A model generated the notes under the pieces. The model did not search any database, was not told the origin of the DNA, and worked only from the letters and a program-made list of their open reading frames with translations. The position numbers and the translations under genes were made by a program. Positions 1 through 7,607 of a DNA stretch of 39,950 bases are shown piece by piece. The DNA comes from Rhizobacter sp. Its GTDB lineage: Bacteria > Pseudomonadota > Gammaproteobacteria > Burkholderiales > Burkholderiaceae_C. Numbering within the stretch: position 1 is the stretch's first letter; the number at the start of each line of letters is the position of its first letter. Location of the stretch: NCBI GenBank assembly GCA_017881025.1, contig JADGRJ010000007.1, forward strand, positions 1-39,950, read 5' to 3'.

Positions 1-1290
1 CTCGCCGGCAACGAGGAGTTCTTCATCGATCCGCTGAACGTCTTCCTGGTCACGCTGACCGCCTTCGTCGGCCTGACCACCGCGATCTTCTCGCGCCCGT
101 ACATGCGCGTCGAGCAGAACCACGGCAAGATGACGCCGGCGCGGATGCGCCTCTATCACAGCATGTACCAGCTGTTCAGCTTCACGATGCTCGTGGCGCT
201 GACGACCAACAACATGGGCATCCTGTGGGTGGCGATGGAAGCGGCGACGCTGACGACGGTGCTGCTGGTGAGCGTCTACCGCACCGCGGCCAGCCTCGAG
301 GCGGCGTGGAAGTACTTCATCCTCTGCGGCGTCGGCATCGCGCTGGCCCTGTTCGGCACGGTGCTGCTCTACATGGCTGCCGAGAAGGTCCTCGGCGCCG
401 AGGGCGGAGCGCTTCTCTGGACCCACCTCGACACGGTGAAAACCCGGCTCGACCCGAACATCATCACCCTCGCCTTCGCCTTCCTGTTCATCGGCTACGG
501 CACCAAGGTCGGCCTGGTGCCGCTGCACAACTGGCTGCCCGACGCCCATGCCGAAGGCCCGACGCCGGTGTCGGCGGTGCTCTCGGGCCTGCTCCTGAAC
601 GTGGCGATGTACGCCCTGCTGCGCTGCAAGGTGCTCACCGACGGCGCCCTGAACAACGCCCTGGCCGGCCAGCTGCTGATGGGCTTCGGCCTGGCGTCGG
701 TCGTCGTCGCGGCGTTCTTCCTCTCGCGCCAGAAGGACGTCAAGCGCATGTTCGCCTACTCGTCGATCGAGCACATGGGCCTGATCGCATTCGCCTTCGG
801 CCTCGGCGGGCCGATCGCCAACTTCGCCGGGCTGCTGCACATGACGGTGCATTCGCTCACCAAGTCGGCGATCTTCTTCGCCGTCGGCCATGCGACGCAG
901 AAGGCCGGAACGCAGGTGATGAGCGAGATCCGCGGCCTGATCAAGGTCAGTCCCACCGTCGGTTGGGGGATGATGCTCGGGACGCTCGCGATCCTCGGCA
1001 TGCCGCCGTTCGGCGTCTTCGCTAGCGAGTTCCTGATCCTCACCACCGCGATGCGCGAACAGCCCTGGGCCACGCCGATCCTGCTCCTCGCGCTCGGCGT
1101 CGCCTTCGCCTCGGTGCTCGGTCGGGTCCTGCCGATGGTCTTCGGCGAAACCTCGGTGAAGCCGCTGCCGCACCCGCCGGCACTGCTGCCGGTGTTCGTC
1201 CATCTCGGGCTCGGCCTGATGCTGGGCCTCTACGTCCCGCCCTACCTCGTCGGCTGGTACACCCAGGCGGCGCGGATGCTCGGAGGTTGA
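1..1290 (+). CDS. hyfF: Hydrogenase-4 subunit F-like membrane antiporter subunit (5' partial)
   Basis: Proton-translocating membrane subunit of the Mrp-antiporter/NuoL-M-N family, of the HyfF branch. The frame is open from base 1, so the true start lies before the window; at least 429 residues are present. Family signatures are visible: the PLHNWLPDAHAEGPTPVS segment, the KRMFAYSSIEHMG segment and the HSLTKSAIFFAVGH segment, all with the conserved Lys, His and Glu residues of the proton path, between many hydrophobic helices. The gene ends 4 bases before a hydrogenase large-subunit homologue, which places it in a hyf-type operon. HyfF is known to sit in the membrane arm of group 4 hydrogenases. 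Because the downstream large subunit has no NiFe site, the role here is inferred to be ion translocation driven by a non-hydrogenase reaction. The family assignment is firm, the coupled reaction is not. Confidence 0.9.
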   Translation, partial: LAGNEEFFIDPLNVFLVTLTAFVGLTTAIFSRPYMRVEQNHGKMTPARMRLYHSMYQLFSFTMLVALTTNNMGILWVAMEAATLTTVLLVSVYRTAASLEAAWKYFILCGVGIALALFGTVLLYMAAEKVLGAEGGALLWTHLDTVKTRLDPNIITLAFAFLFIGYGTKVGLVPLHNWLPDAHAEGPTPVSAVLSGLLLNVAMYALLRCKVLTDGALNNALAGQLLMGFGLASVVVAAFFLSRQKDVKRMFAYSSIEHMGLIAFAFGLGGPIANFAGLLHMTVHSLTKSAIFFAVGHATQKAGTQVMSEIRGLIKVSPTVGWGMMLGTLAILGMPPFGVFASEFLILTTAMREQPWATPILLLALGVAFASVLGRVLPMVFGETSVKPLPHPPALLPVFVHLGLGLMLGLYVPPYLVGWYTQAARMLGG

Positions 1291-1294
1291 GGCC

Positions 1295-2857
1295 GTGCGG
1301 ATTCCCGGGATAGATCTCGAATTCGATCGCCTCTCGGCACCCGTGCCAATCTGGCGCGCGAGCGTGGACGCCGACGCCTGGCAGGTCGCCGCTCGTGCCG
1401 TCGCCGCCGCCGGCGGTCGTCTCGTCGCGCTCTGGGGCGCGGACCGGGGCTGGCGCGAGACCGGGGGCTTCGCCGTCTGCGCGGCGTATGCGCTCGCCGA
1501 TGGGATCGCCTGGCTCGACCTGCCGCTCGCCGCCGATGCGCCGGCCTATCCCGATCTGTCGGCGCAGTTCTCGTGTGCGGTCCGAATGCAGCGCGCCGCT
1601 GCCGACCTGCTCGGGATCGTAGCGATCGGCGCTCATGACACGCGGCCGTGGCTGGACCATGGTGCCTGGCCCGCGGACCGGTTTCCATTGCACGAGCAGG
1701 CACCGGATGGCGCGGTCGGGGAAAGAGCGAAGGTCGTCGACTACCCCTTCGTCCGCGTTGCCGGCGACGGTGTCCACGAGATCCCGGTCGGCCCGGTGCA
1801 CGCGGGGATCATCGAACCGGGGCATTTCCGCTTTTCGGTCGTCGGCGAAAAGGTGCTGCGCCTCGAGGAGCGCCTCGGCTACACCCACAAGGGAATCGAA
1901 AAGCGATTCACCGAGCTGGCTCCGCTCGACGCGCATCGCCTCGCCGGGCGCGTGTCCGGCGATTCGACGGTCGCTTACGCGTGGGCCTACTGCATGGCGC
2001 TGGAAGCCGCCGCGGCCTGCGCGATTCCGCCCCGCGCCGCCTGTCTGCGGGCGCTGCTGCTCGAGCGCGAACGCGTCGCCAACCACCTCGGCGACCTCGG
2101 CGCGCTCGGCAACGACGCCGCGTTGACGTTCGGCCTGGCCCAATTCTCGCGCCTGCGCGAGAACTGGCTGCGCGTGTCGAAGGAGGTCTTCGGCCACCGG
2201 CTGATGATGGATGCCGTCGTTCCCGGCGGAACCGCCTGCGATGTCGACGGCGTGGCGGCGGAGCGGATGCGTATTCAATGCGAAGCCACGCTGTCCGAAG
2301 TCAGGGAGCTGCGCTCGATCTACGACGAGCACGCCGGCTTGCAGGATCGCTTCATGGGCACCGGACACGTGAGCGCGGAGCTGGCGGCCAATCTTGGCCT
2401 GACGGGGCTCGCGGCCCGCGCCAGCGGCCGGACGATGGACTTGCGGTCGGATCACCCGTGGCCGCCCTACGACACCCTGGCCGTGAAAACCGCGACCCAC
2501 CACGGCGGCGACGTCGCGGCGCGCGTCGCCGTGCGCTTCGTCGAGCTGTTCGAATCGTTGCGCCTGATCCGGGCCATCCTCTCCGCGCTGCCGGGAGGCG
2601 AGCGTCGCGGCACGGTCAGCCTGGCCGCGGGTTCCACGGTCGGCGCCGGCTGGGTCGAAGGCTGGCGCGGCGAAGTCTTCGTCGCGCTCGAGCTCGACGG
2701 CGAGGCCCAGGACCACCGCATTCGCCGCTGCCACTGCCACGATCCCTCCTGGCAGAACTGGCCCGTGATCGAGCATGCGGTGATCGGCAACATCGTTCCC
2801 GACTTTCCGCTGATCAACAAGTCGTTCAACCTCAGCTATTCGGGGCACGACCTGTGA
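1295..2857 (+). CDS. hyfG: Hydrogenase-4 large-subunit-like protein without NiFe ligands (Ehr type)
   Basis: 520-residue fusion of an N-terminal NuoC/30-kDa-like region (about 1-150) and a NuoD/49-kDa/hydrogenase large-subunit region (about 160-520). GTG start is supported by GGAGG at 1282-1286, 8 bases upstream. LGYTHKGIEKRF and the AGRVSGDSTVAYAW block identify the HyfG/HycE branch. In catalytic enzymes the first nickel motif is RxCGxCxxxH; here the same spacing reads R219-V-S221-G-D-S224-T-V-A-Y228, so both cysteines and the histidine are replaced. The C-terminal DPCxxC pair is D483-P-S485-W-Q-N488. The protein therefore should not bind a NiFe centre. It matches the known class of energy-converting hydrogenase-related complexes, whose substrate is generally unknown. 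The neighbours encode the membrane subunit HyfF and the iron-sulphur subunit HyfI. It is unlikely to be a pseudogene because the frame is full length. Confidence 0.88.
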   Translation: MRIPGIDLEFDRLSAPVPIWRASVDADAWQVAARAVAAAGGRLVALWGADRGWRETGGFAVCAAYALADGIAWLDLPLAADAPAYPDLSAQFSCAVRMQRAAADLLGIVAIGAHDTRPWLDHGAWPADRFPLHEQAPDGAVGERAKVVDYPFVRVAGDGVHEIPVGPVHAGIIEPGHFRFSVVGEKVLRLEERLGYTHKGIEKRFTELAPLDAHRLAGRVSGDSTVAYAWAYCMALEAAAACAIPPRAACLRALLLERERVANHLGDLGALGNDAALTFGLAQFSRLRENWLRVSKEVFGHRLMMDAVVPGGTACDVDGVAAERMRIQCEATLSEVRELRSIYDEHAGLQDRFMGTGHVSAELAANLGLTGLAARASGRTMDLRSDHPWPPYDTLAVKTATHHGGDVAARVAVRFVELFESLRLIRAILSALPGGERRGTVSLAAGSTVGAGWVEGWRGEVFVALELDGEAQDHRIRRCHCHDPSWQNWPVIEHAVIGNIVPDFPLINKSFNLSYSGHDL

Positions 2858-2888
2858 GCTGCCGTCGCGAGCGCGAGACCTAGACGCC

Positions 2889-3407
2889 ATGTGGAAGATC
2901 CTCCGCCAGATCGGCCGCGCCGGCATCCGCAGCGAAGCCGCGCCCCCGTACGACGACGCGCTGCGGGTCGAGGCCGAGCAGATCCAGCGCGACCTGCTCG
3001 CCACCCTGGGCCGTGCCCTCGCGATCCGCCAGGTCGACGCCGGTTCGTGCAACGGCTGCGAGCTCGAGATCCACGCGCTCGACAATCCCTACTACAACCT
3101 CGAGGGGCTCGGCATCCGGTTCGTCGCCAGCCCCCGCCACGCCGACCTGCTCCTGGTGACCGGCCCGGTGTCGCGCAACATGGAGCTTGCGTTGTCGCGC
3201 ACCTACGAAGCGACACCGGCACCCAAGCTGGTCGTCGCGGTCGGCGACTGCGGGTGCGACGGCGGCATCTTCGGCACGAGCTACGCGACCTGCGGCGGGG
3301 TCGCGAGCGTCCTCCCGGTCGACGTCGCCGTGCCGGGCTGCCCGCCGGCGCCGATCGAGATCCTGCGCGGCATCCTGACGGCGGTACGCCGCGGCCAACC
3401 GAAATAG
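2889..3407 (+). CDS. hyfI: Hydrogenase-4 subunit I-like / NuoB-family iron-sulphur subunit
   Basis: 172-residue homologue of the NuoB/HyfI/small hydrogenase subunit that binds one [4Fe-4S] cluster next to the active site of group 4 hydrogenases and complex I. Candidate ligands are C54 and C57 (SCNGCE), C121 (GDCGCDGG) and C151 (PGCPPAP). The CxxC spacing is the hydrogenase form, not the adjacent Cys-Cys of NuoB. The cluster site is thus intact although the partner large subunit has lost its nickel ligands. The gene lies 31 bases after the large-subunit stop and is the last gene of this operon; the next gene starts 67 bases later and is unrelated. The Shine-Dalgarno sequence is weak, so translation may depend on the upstream gene. 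Confidence 0.88.
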   Translation: MWKILRQIGRAGIRSEAAPPYDDALRVEAEQIQRDLLATLGRALAIRQVDAGSCNGCELEIHALDNPYYNLEGLGIRFVASPRHADLLLVTGPVSRNMELALSRTYEATPAPKLVVAVGDCGCDGGIFGTSYATCGGVASVLPVDVAVPGCPPAPIEILRGILTAVRRGQPK

Positions 3408-3474
3408 TCCACGGATCGGCACCTGCCGGCGCGAAGGCCGTGCGATATCCTCGTCCCCCAGGACAAAGAAGCCG

Positions 3475-4146
3475 GTGGGATACCTCGAAGAACTGAAGCG
3501 CCAGGCCGACGCGGCGCTGGCGCAGCAAACCCAGGACATCGGCGCGCTGCAGCGCAATGCCTTGCTCACCGACTCCGCCTGCCAGTCGGCGGCGCGCTAC
3601 TTCGGCACGCTCGCGCGCCAGCTCAACGTCCTGCAGCCGGTCTCGAAGGCGGTCTGGCGCTTCGACAACCGGACTTCGTTCAGCCAGCTCCGCTTCACCG
3701 ACTTTCGCGCCGACTCGCGCCTCAAGAAGCTGCGCGATGCCGAGGTCTTCGACCACGTCGTCCTCAGCTTCGCCGCCAAGACCGGCACGCGGGTGACGAT
3801 CGCCAAGGATTTTCCGCCCGAGATCGAAAAGCTCGAGGCGCGCCTGTGCCAGTGCGGCGCGCACTACGACAGCGAGGTGATCCGCGATCCCGAGAACGGC
3901 CGCTTCGTCGAGAAGCGCTTCGAGCTCCTCGCCGATTTCCAGAGCAGCGTTCGCCTGCTGCCCGACCACGACGCCGGCCGTGTCACCTTCCACATCGCCA
4001 ACCTCGACGGCTTCGAGACGGTGAGCGTGGTCTTCCCGGCGTTCGAGGTCGGCACCGCCCGGCTCGACGAGCTGGCGCGCTGGATCAACGGCGAGCCGCA
4101 CGCCTTCCTGCGCGACGGCCAGCACCTGCGCCGGGTGGTCGCCTGA
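3475..4146 (+). CDS. Conserved protein of unknown function
   Basis: 223 residues, soluble, no signal peptide or membrane segment seen. GTG start chosen at 3475 because the protein-like sequence (GYLEELKRQADAALAQQ) begins there and an AGGA lies about 10 bases upstream. The N-terminal third is helical and charged; the middle holds two Cys in LCQCGAH (around 123-127) and the C-terminal third alternates strands (RVTFHIANLDGFETVSVVF). Third codon positions are strongly G/C, as in real genes here. I do not recognise a named domain. It sits between the Ehr operon and the DUF3460-scpA pair, which gives no functional hint. A TATCCT at 3446-3451 could be its -10 box. Confidence 0.75.
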   Translation: MGYLEELKRQADAALAQQTQDIGALQRNALLTDSACQSAARYFGTLARQLNVLQPVSKAVWRFDNRTSFSQLRFTDFRADSRLKKLRDAEVFDHVVLSFAAKTGTRVTIAKDFPPEIEKLEARLCQCGAHYDSEVIRDPENGRFVEKRFELLADFQSSVRLLPDHDAGRVTFHIANLDGFETVSVVFPAFEVGTARLDELARWINGEPHAFLRDGQHLRRVVA

Positions 4147-4160
4147 GACATCCGGCGCCC

Positions 4161-4187
4161 GGCCGGCGCCCGCCGGCCGCTTAGACT
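4161..4187 (+). promoter_or_regulatory. Stem-loop and possible -10 box ahead of DUF3460-scpA
   Basis: GGCCGGCG (4161-4168) and CGCCGGCC (4171-4178) form a perfect 8-bp inverted repeat with a 2-base gap, and TAGACT (4182-4187) resembles a -10 hexamer 25 bases before the DUF3460 start codon. No convincing -35 box is present. The hairpin may end transcription of the upstream gene, with a few T residues at 4191-4196, or be incidental in GC-rich DNA. Confidence 0.3.
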
Positions 4188-4212
4188 CGCTCTTTTCGCC
4201 CCGTCTGACGCC

Positions 4213-4416
4213 ATGCCCTGGTTCTGGAAGCCGTACACCTCCGACATCACCTCGTTCATCGACGGGCTGAAGGCGAAGAAGCCGACCCTCGAGGACGAGC
4301 AGCGGCGCGGCCGCGCCATCTTCTGGGACCGGCGCATCGACCCCACCGCCGAGGGCGAATACCAGGACGCGCGCGTCCCGCAGCAGCCCTACGTGTATCA
4401 GAACCGCGTGCGCTGA
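4213..4416 (+). CDS. DUF3460 family protein
   Basis: 67-residue basic protein. The pattern of conserved blocks, Y-x-S-D-I-T near the N-terminus, KKPTLEDEQRRGRAIFWD in the middle and QQPYVYQ near the end, is that of DUF3460, a small family known from Betaproteobacteria and typically found directly before scpA. No signal peptide or metal motif. It ends 19 bases before scpA and is probably co-transcribed with it. Function unknown; the constant linkage to the condensin subunit suggests, but does not show, a link with chromosome maintenance. Confidence 0.88.
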   Translation: MPWFWKPYTSDITSFIDGLKAKKPTLEDEQRRGRAIFWDRRIDPTAEGEYQDARVPQQPYVYQNRVR

Positions 4417-4435
4417 GCGCGCCGCGGGACCGCCG

Positions 4436-5257
4436 ATGGAAGATCTCGCCGAGGTCGCGGAAGAGGAGGTGGTCGACAGCATCGCCGTGGCGCGCCTGTA
4501 CGGCGAGCCTTTGTTCGACCTGCCGCACGACCTCTACATCCCGCCCGACGCGCTCGAGGTCTTTCTCGAGGCCTTCGAAGGGCCGCTCGACCTGCTGCTC
4601 TACCTGATCCGGCGCCAGAACTTCAACATCCTCGACATCCCGCTGGCGAGCGTGACTCGCCAGTACCTCACCTACGTCGAGCAGATCCGGTCGCGCAACC
4701 TGGAGCTCGCCGCCGACTACCTGCTGATGGCGGCGATGCTGATCGAGATCAAGTCGCGCATGCTGCTGCCGCCGAGGAAGAGCGCCGACGGCAAGGAGCC
4801 CGACGATCCGCGCGCCGAGCTCGTGCGCCGGCTGATCGAGTACGAGCAGATGAAGCTCGCCGCCGCCCGGCTCGACGCGCTGCCGCTGCTCGGGCGCGAC
4901 TTCCTGCGCACGCAGGTCACGGTCGACGAGTCGGCCGCCGAACGCCTCCCCGACGTCGACCCCATCGACCTGCGCAATGCCTGGATCGAGATCGTCAAGC
5001 GCGCCAGGCTCAACCAGCACCACCTCATCTCGCGCGAGCACCTGAGCGTGCGCGAGCACATGAGCATCGTCCTGCGCGCGCTGCAGGGACGCCGCTTCGC
5101 CCTCTTCGAGGACCTCTTCGACGCGGCGCGCGGCGCACCGGTCGTCGTCGTCACCTTCATCGCCCTGCTCGAGCTGGCGCGCGAGCACCTGCTCGAGGTG
5201 ACGCAGGCCGAGGCCTTCGCACCGATCTACGTCAGGCTCGCCTACCAGGCGACCTGA
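4436..5257 (+). CDS. scpA: Segregation and condensation protein A
   Basis: 273-residue kleisin subunit of the SMC-ScpAB condensin, a cytoplasmic complex that compacts and separates sister chromosomes. The N-terminal SMC-head-binding region is clear: FEGPLDLLLYLIRRQNFNI followed by DIPLASVTRQYLTYV and a long helix ending in LLMAAMLIEIKSRMLLP. The C-terminal winged-helix region contains FEDLF and VTFIALLELAREH. The usual length is 240-290 residues. It starts 19 bases after DUF3460. About 70 residues at the N-terminus and the middle segment are less conserved. scpB is not in the window. Recognition is confident. Confidence 0.95.
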   Translation: MEDLAEVAEEEVVDSIAVARLYGEPLFDLPHDLYIPPDALEVFLEAFEGPLDLLLYLIRRQNFNILDIPLASVTRQYLTYVEQIRSRNLELAADYLLMAAMLIEIKSRMLLPPRKSADGKEPDDPRAELVRRLIEYEQMKLAAARLDALPLLGRDFLRTQVTVDESAAERLPDVDPIDLRNAWIEIVKRARLNQHHLISREHLSVREHMSIVLRALQGRRFALFEDLFDAARGAPVVVVTFIALLELAREHLLEVTQAEAFAPIYVRLAYQAT

Positions 5258-5321
5258 GCCGGGGCGGCGCCGCGACAGGCGCCCGCCCGCCCGCGCGCGC
5301 CGGCATTCGGCCGTCGCCTCT

Positions 5322-5966
5322 TCAGAGACGGGGCAAGGCCTGCAGATAGGCCGCCACGTTGCGGATGTCCTGCGCGGTGAGTTCGTGCGCCACCGACTTC
5401 ATGACGCCGCCCTCGGGTCGCTCGTCGGTGCGCTGGAACACCAGCAACTGCTTCATCACGTAGTCCGCATGCTGACCCGCGAGGCGCGGAAAGGTCGCGT
5501 CGCCCTTGCCTTCGGCACCGTGACAGGTCTTGCACGCCGGAACGCCTTTGTCTGCCACGCCGCCGGAGAAGATGGCCTTGCCGGCCTCGAACCTGCCGCG
5601 GTCGCCCTCGATCGGCTGTGCTTCCGGCGCCTGGTTGGCGTAGTAGGTGGCGAGCCCCTTGATCTGGTCATCGGTCAGGCTGCGGCTCAGGCCCCACATG
5701 TACTCGAAACCCGCCGGATCGCTGCGGCGATGGCTCCGAAAGCCCTCGAGCTGGGCCACGAAGTACGCCTCTTGCTGCCCAGCCAGGTTCGGGAAGTTGG
5801 GCGACACCGAGCTGCCCGTCATGCCGTGGCAGTTGGAACACACCTGTTGCGCCATCGTGGTAGCGGAGACCGCCGGGTTCGCCAGATCGCGCGAACGTTG
5901 CGGATGGGAACAGCCGGCCGACAGCACGACCGCTGCGGCGACGAGGGCGAGAGTCGCGGACTTCAT
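5322..5966 (-). CDS. Diheme cytochrome c lipoprotein (cytochrome c4-like)
   Basis: 214-residue exported electron carrier with two c-type heme motifs, C43SNCH and C145KTCH, each in its own cytochrome c domain with a following NLAGQ/RLAGQ segment, as in cytochrome c4. M90 and a Met near 190 are likely axial ligands. The N-terminus is a lipoprotein signal with LSAGC (lipidated C19), so it is membrane-anchored in the periplasm. The ATG at 5966 was chosen over an upstream ATG at 5996 because GGAGGTA stands 5 bases before it. It lies 37 bases downstream of the porin-cytochrome gene on the same strand, and so is probably the periplasmic partner that takes or gives electrons at the outer membrane. 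Confidence 0.92.
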   Translation of the reverse strand: MKSATLALVAAAVVLSAGCSHPQRSRDLANPAVSATTMAQQVCSNCHGMTGSSVSPNFPNLAGQQEAYFVAQLEGFRSHRRSDPAGFEYMWGLSRSLTDDQIKGLATYYANQAPEAQPIEGDRGRFEAGKAIFSGGVADKGVPACKTCHGAEGKGDATFPRLAGQHADYVMKQLLVFQRTDERPEGGVMKSVAHELTAQDIRNVAAYLQALPRL

Positions 5967-6003
5967 GAAATACCTCCGGATGCAGGGACCGCGCACGACG
6001 CGC

Positions 6004-7461
6004 TCAGTACGCCAGCCACGTGTAGAGGAAGAGCGTGTTGTTGTCGCGGGCGTTGCGGCCGAAGCCGTCGTAGTTCGTCGACGCGCCGTTGAAGCGGCTG
6101 TACGCCGTGTACTGCGCGCCGACGCGCAGGTACTGGATCGGCATCCAGAACGCCTCCAGCGTGAGGCCCCGAGTCGCCGGGTTGCCGGACAGGTTGCTGG
6201 CGGCGCCGTTGGTCTTGACGAGCGTGCCGGTGGCGTCGAAGCCGGCGGTCTGGTTGGCCGTGTTGGTGGTGCCGGTGAGGTTGAACAGCCCCAGGGCGCC
6301 GCCGTACTTCGCTTGGTAGACGTAGCTCACCTTCGCGCGCAGCACATTCGTGGTGTCGACGGCGTTGGAGTTGGCGAGCGTGGCGGCGCCGGTCGCATCG
6401 AAGAAGGACGCCGGCTGGTCGGCCAGTGCCGCGGGATAGCGGTGGCGATCTCGCGCGTAGACCAGCTGCGCCGTCACCGCGTGCGGGTCGAGCAGGTATT
6501 GGTACTGGCTGTCGATCATGAGGTCGGTGAACCGGTGCGTGCTCGCCGGGTCCGACGTATCGAGCGGATCGTCGTACACGCGCGCGACCATTCCCGAGGT
6601 GCCGACCATGAGGCTGTGCGGCCCCCATTCTCGATTTACCGCCAGGCGCCAGTAAGGGTTGACGCCGTGCAGCTTGGTGGTGCTCGCGTTGTCGAGCCCG
6701 GCGCTCATGAACGAGGTCGGTCCGCGCGACGTGCCGTAGCCGCCGAGCTCGGCGTAGATCATCCGGTTCCAGAACGCGTAGGCTGTCAGCCCGGCGATGT
6801 TGCCGCCCGCCGCGAAGCCCGGGTACGGCGAATTGCCGTCGATGAAGCGGCTGCTCGTCGGACTGGGCACGGGCACGTACTGCATCCAGGCAGCGACCGT
6901 GTTCCATGGATCCGATACCGACGGGTTGTTGTTCGCGCTGAGGCCAACGATCAGATCGCGCTTGTCGCTGATGAAGCGATCGACGAGGCGAATGTCGATG
7001 TTGTCGGCGTTACTGTGACCGTGGAAGTTGCCGTTCGCATCCTGGGTGGCGTAGGGGTCGTAGGTGACCTGCGCGAACGCACCGACGTTGTCGGTGACCT
7101 TGCCGCCGAGCAGGAGGCTGGCGGTGGCGAGGATGGCGCGGTTGTTCTTCTGGAAGTCGCCGCCCGGATCGTCGGACTTCGAGGTGTCGGCCACCTTCGA
7201 CAGGGTGGCCACGGCCATCGCCGAAATCGGCAGCGCGCGCTCGCCGATCGTGTAGCCGCTCAGCTTGAACATCCGTCCGTAGGGCGTGAGCTCCGGAAAC
7301 TGTCCGCCCGCGTGGCAGGCCATGCAGTTCTGCCCGGTCTGGCGGTTGAAGGCCGGGATCGCGCCTGCAACGTTGGGCAGCAGCGTCAGGCAAAGCGCCG
7401 AAACCGCAAGCAAGGCGCGCAATCGTCGCGCGGTGGCGTTGTTGCCTTCGACTTCGAACAT
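6004..7461 (-). CDS. Cyc2-like outer-membrane monoheme cytochrome fused to a porin
   Basis: 485 residues. A signal peptide (RRLRALL then a hydrophobic run to AGA34) is followed at once by a single heme motif, C46MACH50, in the context IPAFNRQTGQNC and FPELTPYGRMFKLSGY. The rest alternates short amphipathic strands with polar loops and ends in an aromatic strand (NNTLFLYTWLAY), as outer-membrane barrels do. This architecture and length are those of Cyc2, the fused cytochrome-porin known for iron oxidation at the cell surface; related proteins of unknown role exist in many bacteria. The second ATG (7461) is preferred over 7467 because AAGGAA then has proper spacing. An FNR-like box lies upstream and a diheme cytochrome downstream. 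Whether it oxidises iron is inference; a general outer-membrane electron conduit is safer. Confidence 0.78.
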   Translation of the reverse strand: MFEVEGNNATARRLRALLAVSALCLTLLPNVAGAIPAFNRQTGQNCMACHAGGQFPELTPYGRMFKLSGYTIGERALPISAMAVATLSKVADTSKSDDPGGDFQKNNRAILATASLLLGGKVTDNVGAFAQVTYDPYATQDANGNFHGHSNADNIDIRLVDRFISDKRDLIVGLSANNNPSVSDPWNTVAAWMQYVPVPSPTSSRFIDGNSPYPGFAAGGNIAGLTAYAFWNRMIYAELGGYGTSRGPTSFMSAGLDNASTTKLHGVNPYWRLAVNREWGPHSLMVGTSGMVARVYDDPLDTSDPASTHRFTDLMIDSQYQYLLDPHAVTAQLVYARDRHRYPAALADQPASFFDATGAATLANSNAVDTTNVLRAKVSYVYQAKYGGALGLFNLTGTTNTANQTAGFDATGTLVKTNGAASNLSGNPATRGLTLEAFWMPIQYLRVGAQYTAYSRFNGASTNYDGFGRNARDNNTLFLYTWLAY

Positions 7462-7522
7462 ATCCATTTCCTTGCTCCGTCAGCGATGGCCGCCATCTGG
7501 CGCCCTTGCCGGCAAGCCAGCG

Positions 7523-7536
7523 TTGACGCAGATCAA
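7523..7536 (-). promoter_or_regulatory. FNR/ANR-type box upstream of the porin-cytochrome operon
   Basis: On the plus strand TTGACGCAGATCAA, on the minus strand TTGATCTGCGTCAA. This matches the palindromic FNR/ANR consensus TTGAT-N4-ATCAA at 9 of 10 defined positions. Its centre is 68 bases before the preferred start codon at 7461, a distance that fits a box at about -41.5 with a leader of about 25-30 bases. It lies in the 140-base non-coding gap 7468-7607, where nothing else was recognised. It predicts oxygen-responsive control of both cytochrome genes. Confidence 0.6.
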
Positions 7537-7607
7537 GGTCGGCGTGCCACGACCGCGCCGCGGCCGAGGGGTTGGGTGCGGAAGTCACGCACCGGCTCTG
7601 CCCGCCC

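Noticed and set aside
1295-2857. Catalytic NiFe hydrogenase large subunit
   Set aside because: Both nickel-binding Cys motifs are absent with conserved spacing around them, so the hydrogenase label is not justified.
5659-5670. A second FNR-like site, TTGATCTGGTCA
   Set aside because: It lies inside the cytochrome gene and its right half does not match ATCAA.
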